The position numbers were made by a program, and so were the translations under genes. From Kroppenstedtia guangzhouensis (GTDB lineage Bacteria; Bacillota; Bacilli; Thermoactinomycetales; DSM-45169), in NCBI RefSeq assembly GCF_014637345.1, contig NZ_BMEX01000002.1, positions 361,292 to 425,291 on the forward strand: 64,000 bases of DNA. The letters are read 5' to 3'. The notes beneath the pieces were generated by a model. It saw only the letters and a program-made list of their open reading frames with translations. It did no database searches and was not told where the DNA came from. Shown one piece after another: positions 33,055 to 42,397 of this stretch. Within the stretch, counting starts at the first letter, position 1, and each line of letters opens with the position of its first letter.

Positions 33055-35151
33055 TCAGTTCTTCCATTCATTCCATTTCTCTTCCCATTCTTTTCGCTTT
33101 TTCTTTAATTCATTTTCTATTTTTTCCTTTCTCTTTTCCCATTCCTTTTTCAGCTGATCCCCCAGCTTTCCTCTCTCTCGATCTTCCTCCTTCCCTTCAT
33201 CCTTCTCTTTGCGCTCCTCTTCCGGCGGTGTCCGGTCAATTTTGGGAGGTGTCTTCCATTTGACCGAGGAAAGATCGAATTCCTTCACCGGACGGCCCCG
33301 AAGGGCACCGGTCATCAGCTCCCGAAAGACAGGGGCAGCAGTGCTCCCACTGGAGGTGGTCAGATAATGATTGGCATCGGTTTTGTCATAGCCGATCCAG
33401 ACCGCTCCCACCAGTTCCGGGGTATAGCCGACAAACCAGTTATCCTTGGCTCCGTCCCGTCCGTCAGGTAGCTGGGTGGTACCTGTCTTCCCGGCAGTGG
33501 GACGACCCGGAATCTGTGCCTTCCGACCGGTTCCCTCTTGCACCACCCCCCGCAACATATAGGTGATCTGCTGAGCGACGACAGGTTGGGAGACGCGAAC
33601 GGATTTCTTATACCATTTACCCAACACCTCTCCGTCCACCGTCTCCACCCGCCGAATCGCATGGGCATCCACCACAATGCCGTTGTTGGCAAAGGCGGAA
33701 TACGCCTGAGCCATCTGAAGCGGGGAAACACCTTCCTGCAAACCTCCCAATGCCAGAGCCAACTGACGGTCATCGTCGGTCAAGGCGATCCCCGAGGTTT
33801 TGGCGTATCGGTATCCCTTGTCCACCCCGATTTGATCCAGCAACCAGACCGCCGGCACGTTGAGGGAATCGATCACCGCTTCATACATGGTGACCTCTCC
33901 CAAGTACTGTTGACTCTGATTTTTAGGCGCGTAATTACCAAAAGAGATCGGTCGGTCCACCAGTCGGGCATTAAGATCATATCCCTGGATGAGAGCGGGA
34001 GCATAAACCGAGATCGGTTTCATCGTCGATCCAGGCTGTCTCTTCAGCTGAGTGGCCCGGTTGAATCCCCGGAAAACATGTTCTCCACGTCCGCCCACCA
34101 AAGCCCGGATCCCTCCCGTCCTGGGATCCACCAGCACACTCCCGCTTTGTACCAAGGTATCTCCCTTCCCCTGGGGAAACAGATCATCCCGGGCGTACAC
34201 CTTCTCTGCAGCCTGTTGCATCCGGGGGTCCAACTCTGTATAGATGCGCAAGCCCCCGGAGAGAACCTCTTTCTCCGTCAGGCCATAGCGATCGATCGCC
34301 TCCTGGATGATGGCATCCACATAAGAAGGATACCGTCCTTTGTAGTCATCAGATTCTTGTCCCTCTAAGACGATGTCTGTCTCTTTTGCTTTTTGAGCTG
34401 TCTTTTCATCGATAAACCCTTCCGTCACCATCTTGGAGAGGACGACATCCCGGCGAGTCATCGCCTTGTTAAAGTTTTTGAAAGGGGACAAGGCGGAGGG
34501 GGCTTGAATCATCCCGGCCAACAGGGCTGATTCCCCGACGGTCAGATCCTCAGGCTCCTTTCCAAAATAGGTCCGGGCCGCCTTTTTCAGTCCCCAGGCC
34601 CCTTCCCCGAAGTAAATGGTGTTGAGATACATTTCCATGATTTCATCTTTGGTATAACTGCGTTCAATCTTCTTGGCCAAGAGAACCTCTTTGATTTTCC
34701 GTTTGTAAGTGCGCTCATGGGTGAGGAATACATTTTTGGCCAATTGTTGAGTCAGAGTGCTCCCCCCCTGCACCGTATGTCCGGCCTTCAGGTTGGTGAC
34801 AGCAGCTCGGAGGGAACCCCAATAGTCCACACCGGAATGGCTGTAAAACCGGTGATCCTCGATCGCCACCACAGCCTGAACCATATGGGTGGGGATCTCT
34901 TTCATCCCCACCGCCTCGGTTTTGGAGGCGGAGATTCTGCTGGCCACTTCCCCGTTTTGATCGATGATCACCGTCGGTTGGGGGGCTGCACGATCCAAGG
35001 CGCTCACATCCCGGGTTCCAACAAGAATGTTGAAAGTGATAATGAAGAGTAAGATCAGTGCAGTCAGGGTCCAGACCGTTTTTCGGACCCATGCTCTTCG
35101 CCACCAGGCGGCAACCACATCTTTTAAGGAATTTTTCCTTTTTGCCTTCAT
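33055..35151 (-). CDS. Class A penicillin-binding protein (PBP1A-like) with a charged C-terminal tail
   Basis: 698 residues: a basic cytoplasmic start, one TM anchor (about 28-48), a GT51 glycosyltransferase domain (catalytic Glu in AIEDHRFYSHSG; GGSTLTQQLAKN) and a transpeptidase domain (nucleophile in PGSTMKPI, SLN in DSLNVPAVW, KTGTT box). It polymerises and cross-links peptidoglycan. The last 70 residues are almost entirely K/E/R/D, a helical tail. ATG 35151 follows GAAGGAG by 9 bases; an in-frame TTG at 35169 lies on the binding site itself. Confidence 0.93.
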   Translation of the reverse strand: MKAKRKNSLKDVVAAWWRRAWVRKTVWTLTALILLFIITFNILVGTRDVSALDRAAPQPTVIIDQNGEVASRISASKTEAVGMKEIPTHMVQAVVAIEDHRFYSHSGVDYWGSLRAAVTNLKAGHTVQGGSTLTQQLAKNVFLTHERTYKRKIKEVLLAKKIERSYTKDEIMEMYLNTIYFGEGAWGLKKAARTYFGKEPEDLTVGESALLAGMIQAPSALSPFKNFNKAMTRRDVVLSKMVTEGFIDEKTAQKAKETDIVLEGQESDDYKGRYPSYVDAIIQEAIDRYGLTEKEVLSGGLRIYTELDPRMQQAAEKVYARDDLFPQGKGDTLVQSGSVLVDPRTGGIRALVGGRGEHVFRGFNRATQLKRQPGSTMKPISVYAPALIQGYDLNARLVDRPISFGNYAPKNQSQQYLGEVTMYEAVIDSLNVPAVWLLDQIGVDKGYRYAKTSGIALTDDDRQLALALGGLQEGVSPLQMAQAYSAFANNGIVVDAHAIRRVETVDGEVLGKWYKKSVRVSQPVVAQQITYMLRGVVQEGTGRKAQIPGRPTAGKTGTTQLPDGRDGAKDNWFVGYTPELVGAVWIGYDKTDANHYLTTSSGSTAAPVFRELMTGALRGRPVKEFDLSSVKWKTPPKIDRTPPEEERKEKDEGKEEDRERGKLGDQLKKEWEKRKEKIENELKKKRKEWEEKWNEWKN

Positions 35152-35264
35152 CTCAGACGACTCCTTCAAAAAAGGCCCCTCTCGGGCCGCTGTCGATCCG
35201 TATGAAATTTGCCGGTGAAGATGTTCCTATCATACCACAGAAGCCGCAGGGGAAGAGGAAAAGT

Positions 35265-38200
35265 TTACAACCCGGCTCCTCCCTCACAAATGTTGCGGAA
35301 ATTGCAATAGTTGCATCGTCTTCCCGGGCGGAGCGGGAAATCCTCCATCTGTTCTCCCTGTTGCAATAAACGGGCGGAATCCCGGAGAGTCTCCTCCGCT
35401 CGTTTTATCCATTCACGATCCATCCGGTATTCCACACACCGGCCCGGTTTTAGGAAAAAGAGAATCGCTCGTCCAGCTTCGATTCCCCACTCTTCCCGAA
35501 CAGCCAGGGCATAAAGCTGAAGTTGGGGCAGATACTCTTGAGCCACCTCTTCCACTCTTTCTTCCGAAATATCGTTGGTTTTATAGTCAACCAGCTCCCA
35601 CACTCCATCCCGGGTGCAATGGATTCGATCCAGCACTCCTTCCACTTCCAGCCCGTTGGAACAGCGGATAAAGCGCCACTCGTTTTCCTTTCCGGCCAAA
35701 CGCTCTTGCTCCAGATAGAAGCGGCTGTTCAGGTAGGATTCCATCAGCGGACGAATCTCTTCCAGGGCCCGAGGTTGCAATTTCGACGGTATCCGCCACT
35801 CCTCCAACAATTCCCGGCACCGGGCGATCCAACTTTTTTCCGCGGGAAACGGATGGACTTCCATCAGCCGATGTACAATCTGGCCTTTGATGCGGGGCTC
35901 CAGAACAGGAACTTCCGCCTCCCCCGGATTTTCCGGAAAAACGGGGTCCCCGTCCTCCATGGATGGCATCCCCACCACATGTTCAAAGTAGTACCGACGC
36001 GGACAATTGGTCAAAGTGACCAGGTCGGTCACACTCACTTCCAGCCGATCCCTGTCTGTAAATCCCCGGGGAATGAGCATCTCCTCCCCAATAAAGGATG
36101 TCCCCTTCGTCGGCGGCGGAGTCTGCCCCCCAGGGAGACCACCGGGGAGTGTGGAAGGTTTGATCCTCCCATCCAAGTCGCTGTCCCGGCATCTTTGAAC
36201 AGCCACCTCGGAATTCCCGTCGGCAAAGTTCCAGATCCCCCGCTCCCAATCGATACGGCTGAAGCCCAGCACACCATCCATCCATTTCGACCAGGTGTTC
36301 GCCGACAGAATCTCCTCTCCTTTTTGAAGACCCTTGTGTTCCTCTGGAATCCCGCTCAAGATCAAACGCTGTTCCGCCCGGGTCGTCGCCACATAGAAAA
36401 GTCGAACCGATTCCTCCCGGGACAGTTCCCGCTCTCTGTCCATCACCAGCTGCCAGCGAAAGGGCTCCCTTTTTTCTCCGGTCTCATCCACCAGGCGGAC
36501 CACCACTCCCGCCTCCCGGTCCAACTTGATGTCTGGGACATCGATGAGAGGTTTCCGCGCCAGATCTGGTACAAAGACGACCGGAAACTCCAGTCCTTTG
36601 GACTGATGAATACTCATCAGTCTGACACTGTTTTCTTCCTCGGCTTCCACCGGTGCTTCCGTTTCCCGGTCCTCCAATTCTGTCAGTCGATCCACCTTGT
36701 CCAGGATCGACTTCAATGAATTGGCATCCACATCCTTCCACTGTCGCAGAAGTTGCAAAAACTTCTCCAGGTTGGCCCGGGCCTGTTTCCCCCGGGGAGT
36801 CGACCAGATCACATGAATGTATCCACTTTGTTCCAGAAGGTCGGACAACAGATCAGCCACCGGAACCCGCCCTTTGAACTGCCGGAAACGCTCAAACTGA
36901 TGCAGGAACTGCTTAAGTTTACGACTTTCCTCCGGGGAACAACCCTTCTCCACCCAATGTCCCCGGTTCTGGACCCACCCCTCCTCCCGGGCGAGGTGGA
37001 GGAGAGTCTCATCAGACACCCCGCAAAAGGGGGAACGAAGAACGCCCACCATAGCCAATGTGTCTTCCGGATCTTCCAAGATTCGCATGAAATTGAGAAG
37101 ATCAAAGATCTCCTGTTGTGCGTAAAAACCGCTCCCTCCCACCACATGGCAAGGAACCCCTTCCCGAATCAGAACCTTCTCCATCTGTTTCACATGGGTC
37201 ATGGCCTGAAACAGGATCGCCATCCCCCCGTAGGGAATCCCCTCTTCCGCCAATTCACTGATCCGTCGCGCGATCGCAGCAGCCTCCACAGCCCGCGGGT
37301 CCGCCTCGGCAGCATCCACCGCCAAGAACTCCACCCGGGGACCGTCACCACTGAGGCGGCCGGCCCGGGCAGGCTGATAGTGATTCGCTTCCCCCGGCAC
37401 TCCCCGCATCAGCTTGCTGAAAAGCCCGTTGATAAATCCCACCAGAGCACCGTCAGACCGGAAATTGTCCACCAGGGCGACTTCCTTCCCCCCGGATTGG
37501 AGGATCTCATCCCGGGTTTGGCCGAATACTGTCACTTCGGCACCGCGAAAACGATAGATCGATTGTTTCGGGTCTCCGACAACGAAAAGTTTTCCCGGAA
37601 TTCTCCCCCCGTCCGGTCCAGGACAGAGAAGATCGATCAGCTGTTTCTGCGCCTCATTGGTATCTTGAAATTCATCCACCATCAAATAGCGGATCTGAGA
37701 GCGCACCTCCCGACAAATCCGGGAATGTTTCCGCAGCAGGGTAACCGCCCGGAATTGCAGTTCGTCAAAATCCAGGCAATTCCGCTCTTCCTTTTTTCTC
37801 TTATACTTGGCATCCACCTGCTCCATCACCCGGATCACCCAGCGGAGAACCTCTTCTTCTTCCGGAGAGAAAGCGAGACTGCCGGCGGTTTGCAAGGCTT
37901 GTGACACCGCTTCTTTCATATGGTCCCGAGGGAGGATCACTTCCTCCTTCCGTCCCCAATTGCCTCCGAGCAAGCCCATGATTTCCTCCAAAAGGGAGAG
38001 CAATTCCGCCGGCGTCGTCTCTTCCGCCAGCCTCGCAGAGAGGTGGGGCCACTCCCTTTGGAAAGCTGTCGCCTTCTTCCCTCCCTTCACCCGCCGGAGA
38101 ACATCTCCCGACTTCCGCACTGCCTCCAATATCCCTGGAAGTCCTCTCCGCAATTGATCCATCGTGTCGGAGAAATGATGAAGTGTCCGTTGAGACAAGG

Positions 38201-38789
38201 AGGCCGGATCCCAACCATTGCCCGCCATCTCCTGATAAGCGGAAGTAAAACGGGTTCGCAGTCCGTCAAGACCCCACAGAGCTGCCAGGGATCCGGGTGC
38301 ATTCTTCTCCATCCCCTCCACAGCGGGAACGAGGATTTCTTCCACCGCATCCCGGAGCAAAAGCCCCGCCTCCTGTTCATTCAACACCCGGAAGGTGGGA
38401 TCCACGTCGGCCTCCACCGGATGCTCACGCAACAAAGTCGTACAGAAAGAATGGATGGTGGAGACGCGGATGCGTTCCGCTGAAATCAGTAACCGATACC
38501 AGCAGCCCGCTCCTTCATCGTCACCCTGGGCACGGGCCGTCTCCATCCTCTCCCGGATCCCCTGGCGGATTCGCTTCTTCATCTCCGTCGCTGCCTTTTC
38601 GGTGAAGGTGATGGCGACAATCCGATCCACACACTCCGGCTCTGATCGATGGTGGTCGAGAATGGTGAGATACCGTTCCACCAAGACCCTCGTTTTCCCG
38701 GAACCGGCCCCGGCGGAAACGATACAATCCGTATCCAGGGAATGGACCGCTCGATATTGATCCGGTGTCAATGAAAGGGAGGTGCTCAT
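35265..38789 (-). CDS. addA: ATP-dependent helicase/nuclease subunit A
   Basis: 1174 residues, UvrD-like SF1 helicase plus nuclease. Motif I is SAGAGSGKTRVLVERYL (about residue 25-40), the Ia region ITFTEKAA, motif II MVDEFQDTN, motif III GDPKQSIYRFRGA, motif V MSIHQSKGLEFPVVF and motif VI YVATTRAEQRL. The C-terminal RecB-like nuclease has ELVDYKTND, and the end CNYCNFRNIC carries clustered cysteines. With AddB it resects double-strand breaks in a Chi-regulated manner for RecA loading. ATGA overlap with addB. Confidence 0.95.
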   Translation of the reverse strand: MSTSLSLTPDQYRAVHSLDTDCIVSAGAGSGKTRVLVERYLTILDHHRSEPECVDRIVAITFTEKAATEMKKRIRQGIRERMETARAQGDDEGAGCWYRLLISAERIRVSTIHSFCTTLLREHPVEADVDPTFRVLNEQEAGLLLRDAVEEILVPAVEGMEKNAPGSLAALWGLDGLRTRFTSAYQEMAGNGWDPASLSQRTLHHFSDTMDQLRRGLPGILEAVRKSGDVLRRVKGGKKATAFQREWPHLSARLAEETTPAELLSLLEEIMGLLGGNWGRKEEVILPRDHMKEAVSQALQTAGSLAFSPEEEEVLRWVIRVMEQVDAKYKRKKEERNCLDFDELQFRAVTLLRKHSRICREVRSQIRYLMVDEFQDTNEAQKQLIDLLCPGPDGGRIPGKLFVVGDPKQSIYRFRGAEVTVFGQTRDEILQSGGKEVALVDNFRSDGALVGFINGLFSKLMRGVPGEANHYQPARAGRLSGDGPRVEFLAVDAAEADPRAVEAAAIARRISELAEEGIPYGGMAILFQAMTHVKQMEKVLIREGVPCHVVGGSGFYAQQEIFDLLNFMRILEDPEDTLAMVGVLRSPFCGVSDETLLHLAREEGWVQNRGHWVEKGCSPEESRKLKQFLHQFERFRQFKGRVPVADLLSDLLEQSGYIHVIWSTPRGKQARANLEKFLQLLRQWKDVDANSLKSILDKVDRLTELEDRETEAPVEAEEENSVRLMSIHQSKGLEFPVVFVPDLARKPLIDVPDIKLDREAGVVVRLVDETGEKREPFRWQLVMDRERELSREESVRLFYVATTRAEQRLILSGIPEEHKGLQKGEEILSANTWSKWMDGVLGFSRIDWERGIWNFADGNSEVAVQRCRDSDLDGRIKPSTLPGGLPGGQTPPPTKGTSFIGEEMLIPRGFTDRDRLEVSVTDLVTLTNCPRRYYFEHVVGMPSMEDGDPVFPENPGEAEVPVLEPRIKGQIVHRLMEVHPFPAEKSWIARCRELLEEWRIPSKLQPRALEEIRPLMESYLNSRFYLEQERLAGKENEWRFIRCSNGLEVEGVLDRIHCTRDGVWELVDYKTNDISEERVEEVAQEYLPQLQLYALAVREEWGIEAGRAILFFLKPGRCVEYRMDREWIKRAEETLRDSARLLQQGEQMEDFPLRPGRRCNYCNFRNICEGGAGL

Positions 38790-41700
38790 GTCAGTTCCCT
38801 CCCCGCTTCACTTTTCCACACCAGCCGTTGTTCATCCACCCGGCAGACGGATCGGTGGGGACAATGGTCCGGACATGTTCCGCCAGCGGGATCTACGGCA
38901 AAATCCCCCTGTTCCAAAAGCTCCAGGCGTTTTGCCAACCCTGCGCGAATCCTCCCCAACACCTCTTCCCAGGCGCCTTCCTCCAGTACTCCTTTGACCC
39001 GGGACCCGATCCCTGCCCGGCGGGCCTCCTCTTTTCGCCAGATTCCCCGGTTGCGGTGATCCCCCGGTGACTTCCCCTTTCGGGTTCCAGGTGTGAAATA
39101 TGCGGCTCCCACTGCCTTTGCGGGATCCATTCCGAAGGCTTCCTGAAGTACCCACAGATAGAGAGGAAGCTGGAGATGGATTCCCTGCAACACTTCCTTC
39201 AAACCGGGGGCAGAACCGGATTTGTAATCGTACACCATATAATATCCTTCCTCGTCCTGGTCCACCCGGTCCACCTTTCCCCGCAGGCGAAGGAACCGAC
39301 CATTCCCCAGGGACAACTCCGCCGTCTCTTCCCTGCTGGAAGGGTCCATTTCCCGCCGATCGACCAAAGTCGAATTTTTGTCCATGCCGAAAGACAACTC
39401 CAGAAAACGGGGACGAATCTCCCCGTCGACATTCTTCCGCCACTCCAGATCATGGTCGAGGATCGATAGGAGCAACCGTTCCAGCCGTTTTCGCTCCACC
39501 CCCAACAATGCAGGTGGGCGGGTCTTCCCTTTTTCCCGGACAAATTCGGAGAAAACCGATTCCGTCACCGCGATCAGATGCTCCCGGGCACTCTCCGCAC
39601 TGGATGACATCGGCGGCTGTTCACGATATCGGTCCCAAAACCGGCAAAGAATTCGGTGCATCAGGTTGCCCCTTTCCAGCGGCGACAAGGCTTCATCCTG
39701 CACATCCGGGGATTGTGCTCCCAAGATTCGCCCGGCAAAGTAATGAAAGCGGCAACGGGCCACCTCATTGAGCACCGAGGCACTCCAAACCCCATCCCGC
39801 AGTTTCACACCCAAGTCGGCGGGAAGGGAGGAAGAGGGAATCACTCCATCAAAGACGGTGAAACCTTCGCTCCCCCGTTTTCCTTCTGCCCGGACCCTTG
39901 CCGAGAAAGTGTCAAACCATGAGGGAGAATCCTCGCGTAGGCGATGTAAAACCCTCTCTGCCAAAACATCAGATTTCGACCCGCCGGCGGCCAAGGAAGC
40001 GACGGCTCTTTCCGCCCCCTGCAGGAGAAAAGTGCAATCTTCCCAAAGCAAGGGCAGACGATCTCCGATGCTCCTCTTCCGCTTCTGAACCCCCTCTTTT
40101 CCAAAAACCTGCAACAACTCTTGCAAATAGGGGGAGGCGAGTTGCCCCTTTCCCTCCGGTGAAGCCGATGAATAGGAGAAGACCAGCTTTTCCGTCGCCG
40201 CCACTGCACAGAAGAAGAAAGGAAGAAGTTGATGTTCTCTCAATTCCTCCGCCAAGGGAAGAGATAGTCCCTCTTCCCTCAGACGGAGCCGCTCCTGATC
40301 AGGAATGAGCCAATCCTCCCGGAAAAAGCGGGGCCATTTTCCTTCTGTGCACCCCAACACAAAAACTGCCCGATAACGGTCTCCCCGGATCCGGTTGGGT
40401 TCCAGCAGACGGATCCCCCCCCGGCGGGCAGGACGCTTTACCACCTTCTTCCCTCTGGCCGCCTGTTCCAGAACTGCGGCAAAGGTGGCCAGATTGCAAC
40501 CTTCTTCCCCCAGACCGCCGCTCCTTGCAAACACGGCCGCCCACTCGTCTGCGATGGAACACAGGCTTTTCCACGCTTTCACCTCAACAGCCCAGAGCTC
40601 CATCCCTTCCGGATTCCCTATGACTTGCCTGGCCCGGGGTCGGGGATCCAAGGGGCGGATCCAATCGGTCATCCACTCCACCCATCCTCTCCAAGTCTGC
40701 TCTGTGGGGATCTCCTCCAACCATTGATAAAAACTTTGCAGACGGGCCAGGGATTCTTCCGTGCATCCGAAGTGTTCAGGATGGATTCCAGTGAGCCCTT
40801 GTCGGAGATCGACCCGATTTTGTGGGCGGCCTATCTGCCGCAAGATTTCCCGCCAAATCCGTCCCTCCCCTTCAACTCTGATCCAAGGCAGGCAGGGATG
40901 GTCCACCAGTTCAAGACGAAGCTCCTCTTTCCCCATTCGCAGAGCCAAAGCCGACCGGACCAGTCCCAAAAGAGGGTGTTGGCTCAAGGGAATCTCTTCC
41001 GGTCGGTCAAAGGGGATTCCCGCTTTTTTCAAGGAAGTAAACAGGAGCGGATGATATTCCTCCGGTCGGTTGGTTACCAGAGCTACATCGGAGAGGGCTG
41101 CCCCTGATTGGAGGAGCCACTGTTTCACTGCTGCCACCACCACTTCCACTTCGTGAGCCTCCCCCGGTGCGGACAACACTTCCACTGCTCCCTCTCCCTT
41201 CACCGTCTCGGGGGAAGGATGAAAGGCTTCCTCCTCCAGCTGGAGGAGCGCTCCTGTTTTACCTGTGTCCGGGGCGGGGGAAAATACTTTTCGGATGTGA
41301 AAGCCCCGTTGGGACAGACGATCGACCAAACGCCGCGTTTCAGAAAAAAGCCGGGAACGGCGGGCATCCCACCCCAGATGAAGGGAGACCGGAACTCCCG
41401 CACTGACCAATTGCACCAGGAGCTGCTCCTGGAGGTGGGAAAGATCTACAAAGTGTTCTGCCACCACCCGCTCCGGCAATTGGCACTCTCCTTTGCGCAC
41501 CCGTTCCATGGCGATCAGGAAGGGCTCTTCATGATCCAGAAGACCGAATTCACGGAGCAATTCCTGATAGACTTCGTAGACCCGGGTCATCTCCCTGTAC
41601 TTTTCCTCTGAAGCATCCCCCCATAACCGGCGAAGCCGGGGCGGGCGAACCCCCGCCCGTTTCAGCTCGCCGATGCTCACCTCCATCAGCTTCAGCCAGC

Positions 41701-42028
41701 CCGGACGTTCCGCCATCCGCCGGAAATAGCTGAACCCTCCCTCCTCAATGACACGGGATACTGCCTGTTGCACCAACAACTCCTGTTCCACCGGTGTCAT
41801 GAGCCGGGCCGACTTCCCCGGCATCAATCCCATGACAAAGGAATCAAAGCTTTGCACAGTCACCTGCTTTTCCGGAATTTGATGCTTGTAGAACAGCCTC
41901 CGATAATCCCGTACCGTTGCGGAACCGGGTACCAAACAGACTGTCCCGCCCCGACCCAGAGGAAGATGGGTCAACCCCACTCCCCGGATCGCTCGGGAAA
42001 CAGAATGCAAAACCACTTCACCGGCCAT
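38786..42028 (-). CDS. addB: AddB-like subunit of the helicase-nuclease
   Basis: 1080 residues. The C-terminal nuclease has VYDYKSGSAPGL plus Gln/Tyr (LQLPLYLW). An upstream cysteine (VARCRFHYFAG) and CPDHCPHRSVC near the end would hold the [4Fe-4S] cluster of AddB. The N-terminus begins directly with a divergent domain and shows no GxSGSGKT loop as recalled for Bacillus AddB, so the inactive-helicase half is strongly diverged. ATG 42028 follows GGGGAGG by 8 bases. Co-transcribed and overlapping with addA. Confidence 0.85.
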   Translation of the reverse strand: MAGEVVLHSVSRAIRGVGLTHLPLGRGGTVCLVPGSATVRDYRRLFYKHQIPEKQVTVQSFDSFVMGLMPGKSARLMTPVEQELLVQQAVSRVIEEGGFSYFRRMAERPGWLKLMEVSIGELKRAGVRPPRLRRLWGDASEEKYREMTRVYEVYQELLREFGLLDHEEPFLIAMERVRKGECQLPERVVAEHFVDLSHLQEQLLVQLVSAGVPVSLHLGWDARRSRLFSETRRLVDRLSQRGFHIRKVFSPAPDTGKTGALLQLEEEAFHPSPETVKGEGAVEVLSAPGEAHEVEVVVAAVKQWLLQSGAALSDVALVTNRPEEYHPLLFTSLKKAGIPFDRPEEIPLSQHPLLGLVRSALALRMGKEELRLELVDHPCLPWIRVEGEGRIWREILRQIGRPQNRVDLRQGLTGIHPEHFGCTEESLARLQSFYQWLEEIPTEQTWRGWVEWMTDWIRPLDPRPRARQVIGNPEGMELWAVEVKAWKSLCSIADEWAAVFARSGGLGEEGCNLATFAAVLEQAARGKKVVKRPARRGGIRLLEPNRIRGDRYRAVFVLGCTEGKWPRFFREDWLIPDQERLRLREEGLSLPLAEELREHQLLPFFFCAVAATEKLVFSYSSASPEGKGQLASPYLQELLQVFGKEGVQKRKRSIGDRLPLLWEDCTFLLQGAERAVASLAAGGSKSDVLAERVLHRLREDSPSWFDTFSARVRAEGKRGSEGFTVFDGVIPSSSLPADLGVKLRDGVWSASVLNEVARCRFHYFAGRILGAQSPDVQDEALSPLERGNLMHRILCRFWDRYREQPPMSSSAESAREHLIAVTESVFSEFVREKGKTRPPALLGVERKRLERLLLSILDHDLEWRKNVDGEIRPRFLELSFGMDKNSTLVDRREMDPSSREETAELSLGNGRFLRLRGKVDRVDQDEEGYYMVYDYKSGSAPGLKEVLQGIHLQLPLYLWVLQEAFGMDPAKAVGAAYFTPGTRKGKSPGDHRNRGIWRKEEARRAGIGSRVKGVLEEGAWEEVLGRIRAGLAKRLELLEQGDFAVDPAGGTCPDHCPHRSVCRVDEQRLVWKSEAGRELT

Positions 42029-42074
42029 CTGTGTCACCTCCCCGTTCGCTAAACCTGATACATGGACTCGGGGT

Positions 42075-42233
42075 GTTGATTAGCCATATTTTGATTGGAG
42101 AGATCGTGTATGACCACGCTCCGATTGCACCCACAGGGCACCAGTCTCGCCGGGGTCGCTTCGCTCCTTTTCTCGCCATGGCAGCACACAACTTCCTTTC
42201 CACTTCCTATTTTCCGGTTAACCAACAGCCCTG
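42075..42233. repeat. MITE-like element, family 2, copy E
   Basis: Left end GTTGATTAGCCATATTTTGAT, an inner CGTGTATGACCA, a centre with GGTCGCTTCGCTCC, and right end GTTAACCAACAGCCCTG. The ends are imperfect inverted repeats (GTTGATTAGCC against GTTGGTTAACC). The same blocks in the same order occur at 49472-49608. It lies in the 360-base gap between divergent addB and mnmH genes. Confidence 0.65.
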
Positions 42234-42289
42234 ACATGGATTTTCACTCCACCCGGATCCCCGCCGGTTCTGTTTGTGCCGCCGTTTTT

Positions 42290-42317
42290 TTGTGCCTTTC
42301 CATCACTGTGGTACAAT
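42290..42317 (+). promoter_or_regulatory. Candidate promoter of mnmH
   Basis: TTGTGC (42290-42295), 16-bp spacer, TACAAT (42312-42317), followed by an 80-base leader. Confidence 0.5.
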
Positions 42318-42397
42318 AGGGATCATCCTGAGTGAGAGATATAAGGAATTTCCTGATCTCACTTCCACCTCTCAATTCCAGTATGGAGTGAAATGGC

